34,732 nt of DNA from Victivallales bacterium (GCA_017548425.1 JAFZAB010000130.1:1-34732), one strand, 5' to 3'. Numbered from the stretch's first letter, positions 16,716 through 26,422 are shown. Made by a program: numbers and translations. Notes: generated from the sequence alone by a model not told the origin.

Positions 16716-19700
16716 GGATGTAGAGGGCGTCCGGATCGGGGAGGATCTTGGAACTGAAGCGTCCGCCGGCGGACGGCATGTCGATGAGTTTCTCCGCTTC
16801 TTCGAGAATGGAACGCGCTTCGAGGGCGCGGCGGTTTTCTTTGGCGCGGAAGAGGAATTTCACCTTCTGGAGATATTCATAGTCTTCAACGCCGTCACGT
16901 GCGGCTTCAAGACGGATGGAGCTGACGGGTTTGCCGTCTGACTCAACGATTCCCGGATACATAAGATAGCCATCACCATTGGGATAGCGTGTCCACGACG
17001 GCTTGATGTGCGGCGCGGAAGTCTGCTTGATATAGGCGTGCCATCCGTATTTCCACGGATCCAGCGTGAACCATGTGGCTCCCCAGAATTCGTAGGCGTC
17101 CGCACCGTATTTGAAGCAGTAGTGCGGGAGGAGGCGTTCGATGGCGCAATACGGCGTATCCGTGCACATCTGTCCATCCGTCGTGAACCAGAATTTGTCT
17201 CCCTGCTTGATTCTGTCTTTGATTTCATCTTCGGGGAAGCAACCGTAATGTCCTGCGCCCCAAAGAGAAAGATAACCATCCCAATCTTTGCAGTGGTTCC
17301 ATGTGGAGGAATAGATGGGCAGATTCGGTTCGACAGCTTTGATCATGGAACAGATGGCCTTCATCTGATCGACGACATATTTATGGTAATAGTGCGGTTC
17401 GTCGGAGATGTACAGGACGAATTTTTCATCCCATCCTTTTTCGCGGCAGTGGTCCATGAAGAGTTTCAGGCAGGTCTGGTAGTTTTTGACGTATTGCGGA
17501 CGGAGCGTGTCGCGCGGTTCGCCATTGGCCCATGGATATTCGCCTTCGAACGGCTGTTCGCCGAAGATGGCTTTGGGCGGGTAGGCCCAGCCGAACAGAT
17601 AGAAGAAACCGGGCGCGTAGGCGACAGGGAATTTCATTTCGTCGAAATACCATGCGGCCTCTTCGTCGAAGGCTGTGAAATCGGCTGTGATGGTTTTGGT
17701 CTCTTTGTCGTATTTGAAGACTGGATCTGCGAGAATGTGGTCTGGGCAGATTTTCTTTTCTTTATATAAGGTATAGATTTCACGTCTTACTTCGCGGTTG
17801 GTAAGGCCTGTTTTGTTCCAGCGGTTGTCCCAACGGAAATCATAGACGGCCGGGAAGGTGGCATCCTTTTGGAGGGTGAAATTCCAAACGGCCAGATGAA
17901 CCGGTATGTACAACGGCTGGTCGCCACAGGTGATTTTCACATAAATGCGATAATCACCGGGCTTGGCGTTGGCTGGGGCTTTGAACGAAATCCAAAGCGG
18001 CTGCGTCTGGTTGGCGACGAGCGTGAAACGGTTCGTCGGGATGATGGGATCTGGCCACATGCCGGCCCATCCGTCGCAGTTGCCGTTGTTGGTCGGATAG
18101 AGTTGAATCCAGTCATCCTGCATGGAGCCAAAATAGGAGGATTTGTGGTCGATCGGCACGTAGCCGACGATGCCGATGGAGGCTTTCACGCCCGTTTCCT
18201 CCAATCCTTCGATGGAGACTTCGCAATTTTCGAGAGCGTAGCCGGAGCGGAGGGCGATCTGCAACGGCTCCTCTTCGTTGCGGGCCAGCGAGACGTTGAA
18301 GAAGGAAAGCAGTTCGGGCGTGTTCTTACGGATGCGGAGGGCCCCCAAGAAGGAATGTGCGCCAAACATGTAGGGAGGCAAATCTTCACGGAAGGTCTTG
18401 ACGACGGGATTGACCTGCCAGATGGCGATGTCATTCTTGTGGATGGGACGCGTTTCCATTGGCTCCGTGACACCTTCCATCACTTCCGCGAGGAGAACGC
18501 CGTCGTGGCGGATGGTGCCGTGGCCGTTCATGGTCAGATGAATTTGGAGGGCTTTCGCTTCAGGCGTCGTCGTGCAGAAACTGAACATGGGCAGCCACTT
18601 GTGTTCATCCCCCTTGCTTTGGGTGGTGTTGAGGAACGTAATGACCTTGGAATCAGCGCCAAGGAGATGTGCATGGACACCGACAGACACATCCGTATCT
18701 TCATAGGCGACCCATGCGCCGTAGATGTAATGCGTATTCGGTTTGACATCAACGGTCTGCCGCCAGCCGCACCAGTCTTTCGGCGCATCCTGCGGAACGG
18801 TGAAATAGGCATGCCGGAAGCCGAAGGAGCTTGGTTCGGCAAGACCGAACACAAGACCGTTGTTTTTCACTTTTTCGCCCGCGCATTCCCAATCCAGCGG
18901 TGTGCCGTTTTCGTTTCTCTCAAAAGACGGATTGCGGACGAGATTGACGTTGGAGAGCAGAAGTTTCGCATATTGTTCCGTATCAGTGGGATCGGGAGCC
19001 TCGACGTAGAGTTGGTCAGAAGGAATTTCGCTGCCAAGCGTGTTTTTCGCTTCTTTCGGAATGTCCTCACCAGGCTCTTTTTCCGTTGTATAGACATAAT
19101 AGATTTGGCTGGTCTTCGGCGGGCAGGCGACCGGGAAGAGGATGGATGAGCCAAGAGGCGTGGTTTCAATGGGATGGCCATTGAATGTCAAGACGGCGTT
19201 GCGGCGGCTCTTGTTGCGGCAGATGCTATTGAAATCAATGCAGGCGAGGCCGTTGCGGATCGCCTGATCGCTCGTGTTCGAGATGCGGATTGGTATGCGG
19301 TAGAGGTAGTTGGTCTGTTTTTTGCCGAAGCCGAACAGGCCGGGCCGCTGGACAAGCCAGTCGTCGGATTCAAAACGTCCTTCCTCTTTCAGCTCCATCG
19401 TTTCGACGCCGCCGAAGAAAGCCGTCCATTCGGTTTTCTTGTCCGTCGTGAAATTGAAATCATCATACCAGACTTTGCCTGTGCCATAGAGGGCGCTGCC
19501 GGTATGGACGCGTGTGGCGCCTTCGGGCACAGTGAAGTCGATTTTAAGAAGCTTCCATCCGTAGGTGCCTTCGCCGGCTTCGCGTACGTCGTTGATGATC
19601 ATGCTGTTGCTTGAATTGCCGACATGGACGAACCAACCGACGCGGCCTTTGGCGTTTTCAGCGCGAACTTTGACGGTGAGCGTACATTTCGCGCCTGCCT

Positions 19701-20319
19701 TGACGGCGATGTCTCGCGGGTTGCATTTGAACCATGTGGGATCCGCGTCATCGGCGGCTTCCACCAAAATGCAGTTGCGTCCGCTGGCGGGCGACTGCGT
19801 GGAGAGGGAGACTTTGTGTTTGGCGTCCGTCTGCCAAGTCTGCCAGCCGATTGGGAAGCCATTGGCGATTTTTTCAAAACCGCCGTTGTAGTCAAGGGTG
19901 GTCAACGTCTGCAAACGATCCGGAGACGTCCATGCCTTGCTGTTGCCATAATAGACATAGTAGGACGTTTTGCTTTTGGCCGAACACGTTAGCGGGATAT
20001 GGAGGATGCAGCCTGCTGTGACGGCGTCTTCCGTGATGAGTTCACGATCGCTGTTTTCAACGGCGAATTTGAGCTGGCGTCCATTTTCATCAACGACGCG
20101 GAGCGTGCCGGCGGCTTGTCCGATGAACGGTGCGTCTGGCGGAACAGCCACCGTGACGGATTCGCCGACGATGTCCTGCGCGCCTTTGTTTTCAAAGAAA
20201 ATCGGCACGCGGAAGTCCCATCGTCCTCCGCCGTCCAGATACAACGTCGTGGGCCATGGTGAAGCGAAGAAAACGGCTTCGGTCAGCAGAAGGCAGAGGA
20301 GAACGATGTGCTTTTTCAT
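16681..20319 (-). CDS. Large exported DUF4091 / GH123-like glycoside hydrolase
   Basis: A 1212-residue protein with a signal peptide (MKKHIVLLCLLLTEAVFFAS). The N-terminal ~700 residues contain several beta-rich segments that look like carbohydrate-binding or sandwich domains; YYVYYGNSKAW and IYYVYTTEK are paired repeats. The C-terminal ~450 residues contain the DUF4091 pattern: YISDEPHYYHKY with the acidic pair Asp973-Glu974, then DAYEFWGATWF, NGDGYLMYPG and SSIRLEAARDGVEDYEYL. DUF4091 is found in GH123 N-acetylgalactosaminidases, where a neighbouring Asp-Glu pair is catalytic, so glycan hydrolysis is a reasonable inference. The start at 20319 is chosen for the signal peptide; the frame continues upstream into dapB. 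Probably last gene of the glyS series. Confidence 0.82.
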   Translation of the reverse strand: MKKHIVLLCLLLTEAVFFASPWPTTLYLDGGGRWDFRVPIFFENKGAQDIVGESVTVAVPPDAPFIGQAAGTLRVVDENGRQLKFAVENSDRELITEDAVTAGCILHIPLTCSAKSKTSYYVYYGNSKAWTSPDRLQTLTTLDYNGGFEKIANGFPIGWQTWQTDAKHKVSLSTQSPASGRNCILVEAADDADPTWFKCNPRDIAVKAGAKCTLTVKVRAENAKGRVGWFVHVGNSSNSMIINDVREAGEGTYGWKLLKIDFTVPEGATRVHTGSALYGTGKVWYDDFNFTTDKKTEWTAFFGGVETMELKEEGRFESDDWLVQRPGLFGFGKKQTNYLYRIPIRISNTSDQAIRNGLACIDFNSICRNKSRRNAVLTFNGHPIETTPLGSSILFPVACPPKTSQIYYVYTTEKEPGEDIPKEAKNTLGSEIPSDQLYVEAPDPTDTEQYAKLLLSNVNLVRNPSFERNENGTPLDWECAGEKVKNNGLVFGLAEPSSFGFRHAYFTVPQDAPKDWCGWRQTVDVKPNTHYIYGAWVAYEDTDVSVGVHAHLLGADSKVITFLNTTQSKGDEHKWLPMFSFCTTTPEAKALQIHLTMNGHGTIRHDGVLLAEVMEGVTEPMETRPIHKNDIAIWQVNPVVKTFREDLPPYMFGAHSFLGALRIRKNTPELLSFFNVSLARNEEEPLQIALRSGYALENCEVSIEGLEETGVKASIGIVGYVPIDHKSSYFGSMQDDWIQLYPTNNGNCDGWAGMWPDPIIPTNRFTLVANQTQPLWISFKAPANAKPGDYRIYVKITCGDQPLYIPVHLAVWNFTLQKDATFPAVYDFRWDNRWNKTGLTNREVRREIYTLYKEKKICPDHILADPVFKYDKETKTITADFTAFDEEAAWYFDEMKFPVAYAPGFFYLFGWAYPPKAIFGEQPFEGEYPWANGEPRDTLRPQYVKNYQTCLKLFMDHCREKGWDEKFVLYISDEPHYYHKYVVDQMKAICSMIKAVEPNLPIYSSTWNHCKDWDGYLSLWGAGHYGCFPEDEIKDRIKQGDKFWFTTDGQMCTDTPYCAIERLLPHYCFKYGADAYEFWGATWFTLDPWKYGWHAYIKQTSAPHIKPSWTRYPNGDGYLMYPGIVESDGKPVSSIRLEAARDGVEDYEYLQKVKFLFRAKENRRALEARSILEEAEKLIDMPSAGGRFSSKILPDPDALYILRYRMGNFISQ

Positions 20320-20348
20320 AATGGTTGATAATGGTGGGATGGATGGAA

Positions 20349-21155
20349 TTACTTCAGGCCGAGAACGTCCTGCATGTCGTAAATGCCTGATTTTGCGTTG
20401 GCAAGGAATTTGACGGCGCGGATGGCGCCGTTGACGAAGCAATTACGGCTGGAGGCCTTGTGGGCCAGTTCGATGCGTTCGCCTTCGGTGGCGAAAATGA
20501 CGGTATGGTCGCCGACGACGTCGCCGCCACGCAGCGAATGCATGCCGATTTCATGTTTCGTACGCGGGCCGATGAGGCCGACGCGGCCATGGCGCGTATC
20601 CGATTCGTAGTCGATTCCAATGGCATCCGCCAGAATTTCGCCCAAGCGGACGGCCGTTCCGGAAGGCGCGTCTTTTTTCTTATTATGGTGCATTTCAACG
20701 ATTTCGATATCGTAATCGGTGCCAAGCAGCTTGCCGACCTTTTCGCAAAGGGCGAAGAGCAAGTTGACGCCGACGCTCATGTTGGGAGAGAAGACGATGC
20801 GCGCGCCGTTGTCCGCCAATTTTTTGAGAGCGGCTTTCTGTTCATCGACGAGGCCCGTGGTTCCAATGACCATGGCGATGCCTTTCGTGGCGGCTTTCTT
20901 CGCGACGGTCATCGTGGAGCCCGGCGCGGAGAAATCGACCGTGCAGTCTGCGTCTTTGATGGCTTCGTCCGGATCGGCGGTGATAAGAACTTTTGCGGCG
21001 GGCTTGCCCGCCAGAAGTCCTGCGTCCATCCCAAGGAAGGGGGATTCGGAATATTCAAGCGCCCCAACTAGCTTGAGTTCAGGATCTTCGATGACACGAG
21101 TGACCAGCATGCGGCCCATGCGGCCAGCGGCTCCGATGACGGCGACTTTGATCAT
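20349..21155 (-). CDS. dapB: 4-hydroxy-tetrahydrodipicolinate reductase
   Basis: This 268-residue enzyme reduces the DapA product in the lysine/diaminopimelate pathway using NAD(P)H. The nucleotide-binding motif is GAAGRMG at residues 8-14, and the active-site signature is EMHHNKKKDAPSGTA, with the proton-donor His and substrate-binding Lys in the usual places. The motif GTTGL is also present. Length is typical of bacterial DapB. It follows the S41 peptidase gene by 53 bases; that gap is filled by a 9-bp array. No dapA partner is adjacent; the DapA-family gene at 30863 is a different subfamily. Confidence 0.95.
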   Translation of the reverse strand: MIKVAVIGAAGRMGRMLVTRVIEDPELKLVGALEYSESPFLGMDAGLLAGKPAAKVLITADPDEAIKDADCTVDFSAPGSTMTVAKKAATKGIAMVIGTTGLVDEQKAALKKLADNGARIVFSPNMSVGVNLLFALCEKVGKLLGTDYDIEIVEMHHNKKKDAPSGTAVRLGEILADAIGIDYESDTRHGRVGLIGPRTKHEIGMHSLRGGDVVGDHTVIFATEGERIELAHKASSRNCFVNGAIRAVKFLANAKSGIYDMQDVLGLK

Positions 21156-21168
21156 GGTTTTTCCTTTT

Positions 21169-21204
21169 AAGTGACAAAAGGGACGAAAGGGACTAAAGGG
21201 ACGG
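21169..21204. repeat. 9-bp tandem array between the S41 peptidase gene and dapB
   Basis: Four units in register: aagtgacaa, aagggacga, aagggacta, aagggacgg. The array fills most of the 53-base spacer upstream of the dapB start codon. It is a further example of the short-period spacer arrays in this window. Confidence 0.75.
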
Positions 21205-21208
21205 ATAT

Positions 21209-22522
21209 TTATTCAATTTTATTTTGGGCGGCGTCTTCCATCAGCGCCTTCACGGCGGCGTTCAGGACGACGTCGAAACGTTTGCGTTTCTGGCGGTAGT
21301 CGTTGTCGATTTTGATTCGTTCGGCTTCCGTAAGGTCTTCCTTTTCACGGGCGGCGAGCCATTCGTCATCGAACTTCTTCAGGTCTTCGACTTCCTTCGG
21401 GGCGAGTTTGATGACATTGTCGGGCACGATGCCGTGCTTGTGGATGGTCTTGCGGTCTTTCACGGTGTCCGGCTGGACATAGTAGTGGGCAATCGTGAGC
21501 TTGAGGGCGCCGCCGTTGTTGAGATCGATGACGTTCTGGACGGAGCCTTTTCCGTATGTCTTTGTGCCGTAGAGTTTTGCGCGTTTATGGGTGCTGAGGC
21601 AGCCGGACATGATTTCGGCGGCGGAGGCGGAGCCTTCGTTGACGAGAAGGATGAGCGGCTTGTTCGGGAACTGGTAGCCGCGGAGAGTCTTTTCGACATG
21701 CTTGTCCGAACGTCCTTCAAGCGAAACGACAAACGTGTCAGGCTTGAGGAACATGCTGCAAATCTTGACGGCGGCGGTGACGAGGCCGCCGGGATTGTTT
21801 CGCAGGTCGATGATGAGGCCGGTTGTCTTGTCGTCCGCGAACATTTCGCGCAGTTTCGCTTCCAGTTCGTCCGGCGTTTTTTCCATGAACTGCGTGATGC
21901 GGACGAAGCCGATGGTGGTGTCCGGAATGATTCGCGCGTCTGTGACGCTGATGATCGGAATTTTGGCGCGTGTCAGCTCGATTTCCTTCAGTTCGTCGAA
22001 GCCGTCGCGCATGTAGGAGATTTTGACTTTCGTGCCGGGCTGGCCACGCATTTTGCGGATGGCGCCCTCCTGCCCGATTTCGCCGACGTTCTCGCCATCG
22101 ACCTTGTAGATCTTGTCGCCTGGCTGGATGCCGGCCCGTTCTGCGGGCGTGCCGTCCATCGGGGCGATGACGATGATGCAGTCGTCATCGTAATCGACTT
22201 CGATGCCAATGCCACCGAATTCGCCTTCCGTCTCTTCCTGCAACGTGTTGAAATCACGTGGTTCCAGATATTCGCTGAAGGGATCGAGAACATTGGTCAT
22301 GCCTTTCATGGCGCCTTCGAAAAGCATACGGTAGGTGACATTGTCCGCATCGACGTAGTTTTTGCGGATCAACTGGAGAACCTCCATCATGACGTCGATC
22401 TGCTTGAAGACTTCGTCCTGGCCTGTTTTCTTGGCCTCCTCCGAATGGAGACGGTAGCCGACAACGAGATTGGCCGCAAGCGCGGCGATGAAGAACCAAA
22501 GGCCTATCGTATGCTTTTTCAT
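21209..22522 (-). CDS. S41-family C-terminal processing peptidase (CtpA/Prc-like)
   Basis: A 437-residue periplasmic serine protease with an N-terminal signal/anchor (about 7-23). The PDZ domain covers about 100-180 (GGIGIEVDYDDD, GIQPGDKIYKVDG). The S41 catalytic core follows, with the Ser in NEGSASAAE (298/300) and the general-base Lys325 in KTYGKGSVQ. DLRNNPGG (239-246) is a further hallmark. Such enzymes trim C-termini of envelope proteins or remodel peptidoglycan-associated proteins. The ATG is nine bases after the glyS stop, which suggests co-transcription. Confidence 0.93.
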   Translation of the reverse strand: MKKHTIGLWFFIAALAANLVVGYRLHSEEAKKTGQDEVFKQIDVMMEVLQLIRKNYVDADNVTYRMLFEGAMKGMTNVLDPFSEYLEPRDFNTLQEETEGEFGGIGIEVDYDDDCIIVIAPMDGTPAERAGIQPGDKIYKVDGENVGEIGQEGAIRKMRGQPGTKVKISYMRDGFDELKEIELTRAKIPIISVTDARIIPDTTIGFVRITQFMEKTPDELEAKLREMFADDKTTGLIIDLRNNPGGLVTAAVKICSMFLKPDTFVVSLEGRSDKHVEKTLRGYQFPNKPLILLVNEGSASAAEIMSGCLSTHKRAKLYGTKTYGKGSVQNVIDLNNGGALKLTIAHYYVQPDTVKDRKTIHKHGIVPDNVIKLAPKEVEDLKKFDDEWLAAREKEDLTEAERIKIDNDYRQKRKRFDVVLNAAVKALMEDAAQNKIE

Positions 22523-22531
22523 AGGTGTTTG

Positions 22532-23872
22532 TTAGAATTCGGGATTGATCTTGTCGTCGAGGAACTTGGCGAGCTGGTCGATGGCGATGCGCTCCTGCGT
22601 CATGGAGTCGCGGTCGCGGACGGTGACGGCGTTGTCGTTGAGCGTGTCGAAATCGAACGTGACGCAGAACGGCGTGCCGATTTCATCCTGACGGCGGTAG
22701 CGCTTGCCGATGGAGCCTGTGTCGTCGTATTCGGCGCGGAATTTCTTGAGGACGGAATGGTAAAGCTTTTCAGCGGGTTCTTCCAGCTTCTTGGAGAGTG
22801 GGAGGATGGCGACCTGTACAGGAGCGACACGCGCGGGAAGATGCATGACGATACGGACGTCTTCATCCTTTCCTTCCTTCTGCGTGGCGGCGGTGTCTTC
22901 GTCGTAGGCGTTGCAGAGGAGCATGAGGCAGATGCGGTCGAGGCCGGAGGAGGATTCGACGACGGTCGGGAAGTAGGATTCCTTGCGGTCTTGATCGAAA
23001 TATTTGCAATCCTGCTCCTGCTTGGAGAATTCGCAATGGCGGGACATGTCCCACTGGCCACGGTGATGGACGCCTTGGATTTCGCCCCAGCCGAACGGGA
23101 AGAGGAATTCGATGTCGAGGGCCTGCTTCGCGTAGTGGGCGAGCTTCTCATGCCAGTAGATGTGGAGCTTCTCTTCCGGAATGCCGAGGATCTTCGTGTA
23201 GAAGTTCCAGGCCTGGTCTTTCCAGTAGTCGAACCACTTCAGCGATTCGTCTTCATGGCAGAAGAATTCCATTTCCATCTGCATGAATTCGCGGGAGCGG
23301 AACGTGAAGTTGCGCGGATTGATTTCGTTACGGAAGGCCTTGCCCGTCTGCGCGATACCGAACGGCAGCTTCTGGCGGGTGGCGACACGGATCGTGTTGA
23401 AATCGACGAAAATCGGCTGGCAGGTCTCCGCGCGCAGCCACGCGACATGCTCTTCGTCGAACACGGGGCCGACGAACGTCTTCATCATGAGGTTGAATTC
23501 GCGCGGTTCGGTCAGTCTCTTGGAGCCGCAGTTCGGGCAGGTGGTGGGATCGTCCATCTGATCGACGCGGTAGCGGCGTTTGCAGTCCATGCAGTCCGTC
23601 ATGAGATCGGAGAACTGGTCAAGATGGCCGGACGCCTTCCAGACCATTGGATGGCAGATGATGGTGGAGTCGAGGCCGACGACGTTGTCGCGCTGTTCGA
23701 CCATGTATTTCCACCAGAGCTGTTCGACGGCGCGGCGGAGAGGCGCGCCATAGGGGCCGTAATCCCAGAAGCCATTGATGCCGCCGTATATTTCGGAGCT
23801 TTGGAAGATAATGCCGCGTCGTTTGCAGAGGGCGACGATTTTGTTCATTTGTTCGTTGTCAATTTCGCTCAT
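22532..23872 (-). CDS. glyS: Glycine--tRNA ligase, single-chain dimeric type
   Basis: The 446-residue class II aminoacyl-tRNA synthetase is of the alpha2 type (the type shared with archaea and eukaryotes), not the alpha2-beta2 GlyQ/GlyS pair. Visible are IYGGINGFWDYGP near the N-terminus, a four-Cys zinc ribbon (CMDCKRRY...TTCPNC), motif 2 (KAFRNEINPRNFTFRSREF), motif 3 (SSSGLDRI) and a C-terminal anticodon-binding domain starting at APVQVAILPL. It charges tRNA-Gly. GAGG upstream supports the start at 23872; the longer frame to 24007 runs into the divergent promoter region. It is first in the series glyS, S41 peptidase, dapB, GH123-like. Confidence 0.95.
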   Translation of the reverse strand: MSEIDNEQMNKIVALCKRRGIIFQSSEIYGGINGFWDYGPYGAPLRRAVEQLWWKYMVEQRDNVVGLDSTIICHPMVWKASGHLDQFSDLMTDCMDCKRRYRVDQMDDPTTCPNCGSKRLTEPREFNLMMKTFVGPVFDEEHVAWLRAETCQPIFVDFNTIRVATRQKLPFGIAQTGKAFRNEINPRNFTFRSREFMQMEMEFFCHEDESLKWFDYWKDQAWNFYTKILGIPEEKLHIYWHEKLAHYAKQALDIEFLFPFGWGEIQGVHHRGQWDMSRHCEFSKQEQDCKYFDQDRKESYFPTVVESSSGLDRICLMLLCNAYDEDTAATQKEGKDEDVRIVMHLPARVAPVQVAILPLSKKLEEPAEKLYHSVLKKFRAEYDDTGSIGKRYRRQDEIGTPFCVTFDFDTLNDNAVTVRDRDSMTQERIAIDQLAKFLDDKINPEF

Positions 23873-24063
23873 GGGATGCCTCGATGTGTTGTTTATGTTG
23901 TAAAGAAGATTGAAAAAAATCAAAAGAATGATAACATAACATAAATTTCGTGAGTTCCTAGTCTTTAGCACGGTTAAAAGTGCGTAAAGTCGCACGGGAC
24001 GGCCCATCTGGCCGGGCGAAGAAGAGGTGTTTGGCAGTTTTTTTTACTTTTGGAGTGACGACA

Positions 24064-25032
24064 ATGAAAATTCTGGTCACCGGCGGCGCCGGATTCATCG
24101 GTTCCCACTTGTGCCGTCTCCTGCTGTCGCAGGGGCATACGATTCTTGTGCTGGACGATCTATCGACCGGCTCCTATGAGAATCTGGACGGTCTGGAAGA
24201 CGGCCGCCAATTGCGGCTGATTGTGGATTCCATCAACAACCGCGACATCGTCGATGACTGCGTCCGTGAGGCGGACTGCGTCTATCATCTGGCCAGCGCC
24301 GTCGGCGTACGGCTGATCATCGACCAGCCTGTGCGGACGATTGAGAGCATCGTCGGCGGCACGGAAGTCGTCCTGAAATGCTGTGCGCGTTATCGCCGCC
24401 CGTTCCTTCTGACTTCCACGTCAGAGGTTTACGGCAAAGGGAGCAAGGTCCCGTTCTGTGAAGACGACGATTCCGTGATGGGCGCGACCTGCCGCCGCCG
24501 CTGGAGCTACGCATGCGCGAAGGCGATGGACGAATTTCTCGCGTTGGCCCATTGGGTGGAGGCGAAGCTTCCCGTGACAATCTGCCGTCTGTTCAACACG
24601 GTCGGCCCGCGTCAGACAGGGCAGTACGGAATGGTCGTGCCGCGATTCGTCCGTCAGGCGTTGCGCGGCGAGCCGATCACGGTGTATGGCGACGGTACGC
24701 AGACGCGTTGCTTTGCGCATGTGCAGGATGTCGTGAACGCCCTCGTGAAATTGATGGAATGCAAAGCCGCCAAAGGCCGCGTCGTCAATATCGGCAATGC
24801 GGAGGAAGTGACGATCATGCAGTTGGCGGAACGCGTAAAGTCCTTGACGGGAAGTGATTCGCCTATCAAGCTGATCCCCTACAACGAAGCCTACGAAGAC
24901 GGTTTCGAAGACATGCTGCGCCGCGTCCCGTCGCTTGATCGCGCGAAGGAATTAATCGGATACCAGCCCACCCATACGTTGGACGATATCCTCCATGACG
25001 TCATCGCCTACGAACGCGAAAAGAAAGCCTGA
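24064..25032 (+). CDS. NAD-dependent epimerase/dehydratase (extended SDR, nucleotide-sugar type)
   Basis: A 322-residue enzyme with GGAGFIG at residues 7-13, the TSTSEVYG segment (117-124) and catalytic YACAK (Tyr149, Lys153). The pattern (LFNTVGPRQTGQYGMVVPRFV, TVYGDGTQTRCFAHVQDV) is that of UDP-sugar epimerases and dehydratases such as GalE-like or UDP-glucuronate-type enzymes; the exact substrate is not certain. The start at 24064 is chosen because GGAG lies nine bases upstream and the Rossmann strand begins there. It is divergent from glyS. It may provide sugars for surface polysaccharide, along with the decarboxylase at 8442. Confidence 0.9.
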   Translation: MKILVTGGAGFIGSHLCRLLLSQGHTILVLDDLSTGSYENLDGLEDGRQLRLIVDSINNRDIVDDCVREADCVYHLASAVGVRLIIDQPVRTIESIVGGTEVVLKCCARYRRPFLLTSTSEVYGKGSKVPFCEDDDSVMGATCRRRWSYACAKAMDEFLALAHWVEAKLPVTICRLFNTVGPRQTGQYGMVVPRFVRQALRGEPITVYGDGTQTRCFAHVQDVVNALVKLMECKAAKGRVVNIGNAEEVTIMQLAERVKSLTGSDSPIKLIPYNEAYEDGFEDMLRRVPSLDRAKELIGYQPTHTLDDILHDVIAYEREKKA

Positions 25033-25140
25033 AATAACGCTTTTAATCTGTGATTTTCAACCAGCCTTGGCGCCGGAGGCCAACCAGAGCTTCGCTCGCT
25101 TATGGCCAATCGCTTATGGCTCATGGATGGCTTGCCGCTC

Positions 25141-25296
25141 CCGCGAAGCGGATTCATACCGCCGAGCCGCAGGCAGCCGTAGGAATTCCTTTTCGATTGG
25201 ATTTCATAATCCGCCAATCGATCCTCATGGCGATTGTCGGCGCCTGCGGGGAGGCAATTTATGAAAATCTGTGTAATCTGTGTAATCTGTGGTTTC
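25141..25296 (+). repeat. Structured dispersed intergenic repeat, copy A
   Basis: This repeat lies in the 319-base spacer 25033-25351. It shares several blocks in the same order with 28254-28408: a cgcgaagcg mini-palindrome, ccgccgagccgcaggcagcc, gatttcata, cctgcggggaggc, then 9-bp units aatctgtgt (three copies here). CCGCAGGC and GCCTGCGG can pair; inside that, CGATTGG and CCAATCG pair. The rest of the spacer (25033-25140) has similar low-complexity words (tcgcttatgg) and nothing else I recognise. The copy ends about 55 bases before the next start codon. Confidence 0.7.
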
Positions 25297-25351
25297 CCAA
25301 ATAAAAATAGTTAATTAGTTTTGTAACTACCTATAACTCAAGGAGAAGGAT

Positions 25352-26422
25352 ATGAAGAAGTTCAAAGTCGGTATCATCGGTTGTGGACGCATTTCGCCAT
25401 TTCACGGCATGCCCGCGAAATCGCAGGAATGCGTGAATCTCGTGGCCTGTTGCGATGTCGATATCGAAAAGGCGAAAGACCGCGCCAAGCTGTTCGGTTG
25501 CAAGAAGGTCTATACGGACTTCGAAGAGATGATCAAGAAGGAAAAACTGGACGTCGTGCATATCTGCCTGCCGCACTATCTGCACAGCCCCGTGGCCGTC
25601 CGCGCCTTGGAGCTTGGCTGCAATGTGCTGACGGAGAAGCCTATGGCCATTTCCATGAAGCAGGCGAAGGCGATGATCGACGCGGAGAAAAAGTCTGGCA
25701 AGACGCTGGGCGTCATCTTCCAGAACCGCTACAACGCGGGTTCTCAGCTTGTCCGCAAGTGCCTGGATTCAGGGCTTCTCGGTAAAATCAAGGCAGCGAA
25801 ATGCAATGTCACGTGGTGCCGCAAGCCGGAATACTATACGAGCAGCAACTGGAAGGGCACGTGGAAGATGGAAGGCGGCGGCGCCATCATCGACCAGGCC
25901 ATCCACACGATCGACCTCATGTGCTGGTTCATCGGCTACGGCAAGAATGGTGCCAATCTGGACTATGTCGATGTTTCCATCGCGAACCGCGACCATCACA
26001 ATATCCACAACGCATCGGGCGCTCTCGTCGATGTGGAGGACAGTGCGGATGGCTTGATTGCTTTCAAGAACGGCGTGAAGGCGTCGTTCTGGTGCATGAA
26101 CTACTACAGCTTCGACGACCAAATCGAAATCACGCTCGATTGCGAATACGGTTTCGTGAAGATCACGGCGGAAGAGGCCGTCGTCACGCTGTACGACGGT
26201 CGCACGTTCAGCGCGAAGCCCGATCCGAACGACACGTTCGACTACGGCGGCGGCCCGTCCTACTGGGGCGCCTCCCACGCGAAGCAGATCGATGATTTCT
26301 ACGCGGCGTTGGAAGACGGCGAAGAGCCCGAAATCAGCGGCAAGCTCATCTACGCGACGACGCACAAGATGATCATGGCCCTGTATGATTCCGGCAAGTC
26401 CGGCAAGCCCGTGAAATTCTAG
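25352..26422 (+). CDS. Gfo/Idh/MocA family oxidoreductase
   Basis: This 356-residue protein has GIIGCGRIS (glycine-rich NAD(P) loop, residues 8-16) and the family signature LTEKPM (Glu95-Lys96-Pro97). The catalytic region GGGAIIDQAIHTIDLMCWF carries Asp and His in the standard D-x3-H spacing. It is likely cytosolic and acts on a sugar or inositol derivative that I cannot identify. AAGGAGAAGG gives a strong ribosome-binding site. The stop TAG is part of the first CTAG word of the 8-bp array that separates it from the convergent gene. It is only distantly like the second Gfo/Idh protein at 12487. Confidence 0.92.
   Translation: MKKFKVGIIGCGRISPFHGMPAKSQECVNLVACCDVDIEKAKDRAKLFGCKKVYTDFEEMIKKEKLDVVHICLPHYLHSPVAVRALELGCNVLTEKPMAISMKQAKAMIDAEKKSGKTLGVIFQNRYNAGSQLVRKCLDSGLLGKIKAAKCNVTWCRKPEYYTSSNWKGTWKMEGGGAIIDQAIHTIDLMCWFIGYGKNGANLDYVDVSIANRDHHNIHNASGALVDVEDSADGLIAFKNGVKASFWCMNYYSFDDQIEITLDCEYGFVKITAEEAVVTLYDGRTFSAKPDPNDTFDYGGGPSYWGASHAKQIDDFYAALEDGEEPEISGKLIYATTHKMIMALYDSGKSGKPVKF

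Noticed and set aside
21224..23944. A 906-codon open frame on the plus strand
   Set aside because: It is antisense to glyS and the S41 peptidase gene, both clear from motifs. Codon bias of those genes leaves few stops on the opposite strand.
23963..23989. Inverted repeat ctttagcac / gtgcgtaaag between the divergent glyS and epimerase genes as an operator
   Set aside because: It is imperfect, with a one-base bulge, and nothing links it to a regulator.
25033..25351. Short open frames in the spacer (also 28092-28512)
   Set aside because: They run through the dispersed repeat and low-complexity words and have no protein features or ribosome-binding sites.
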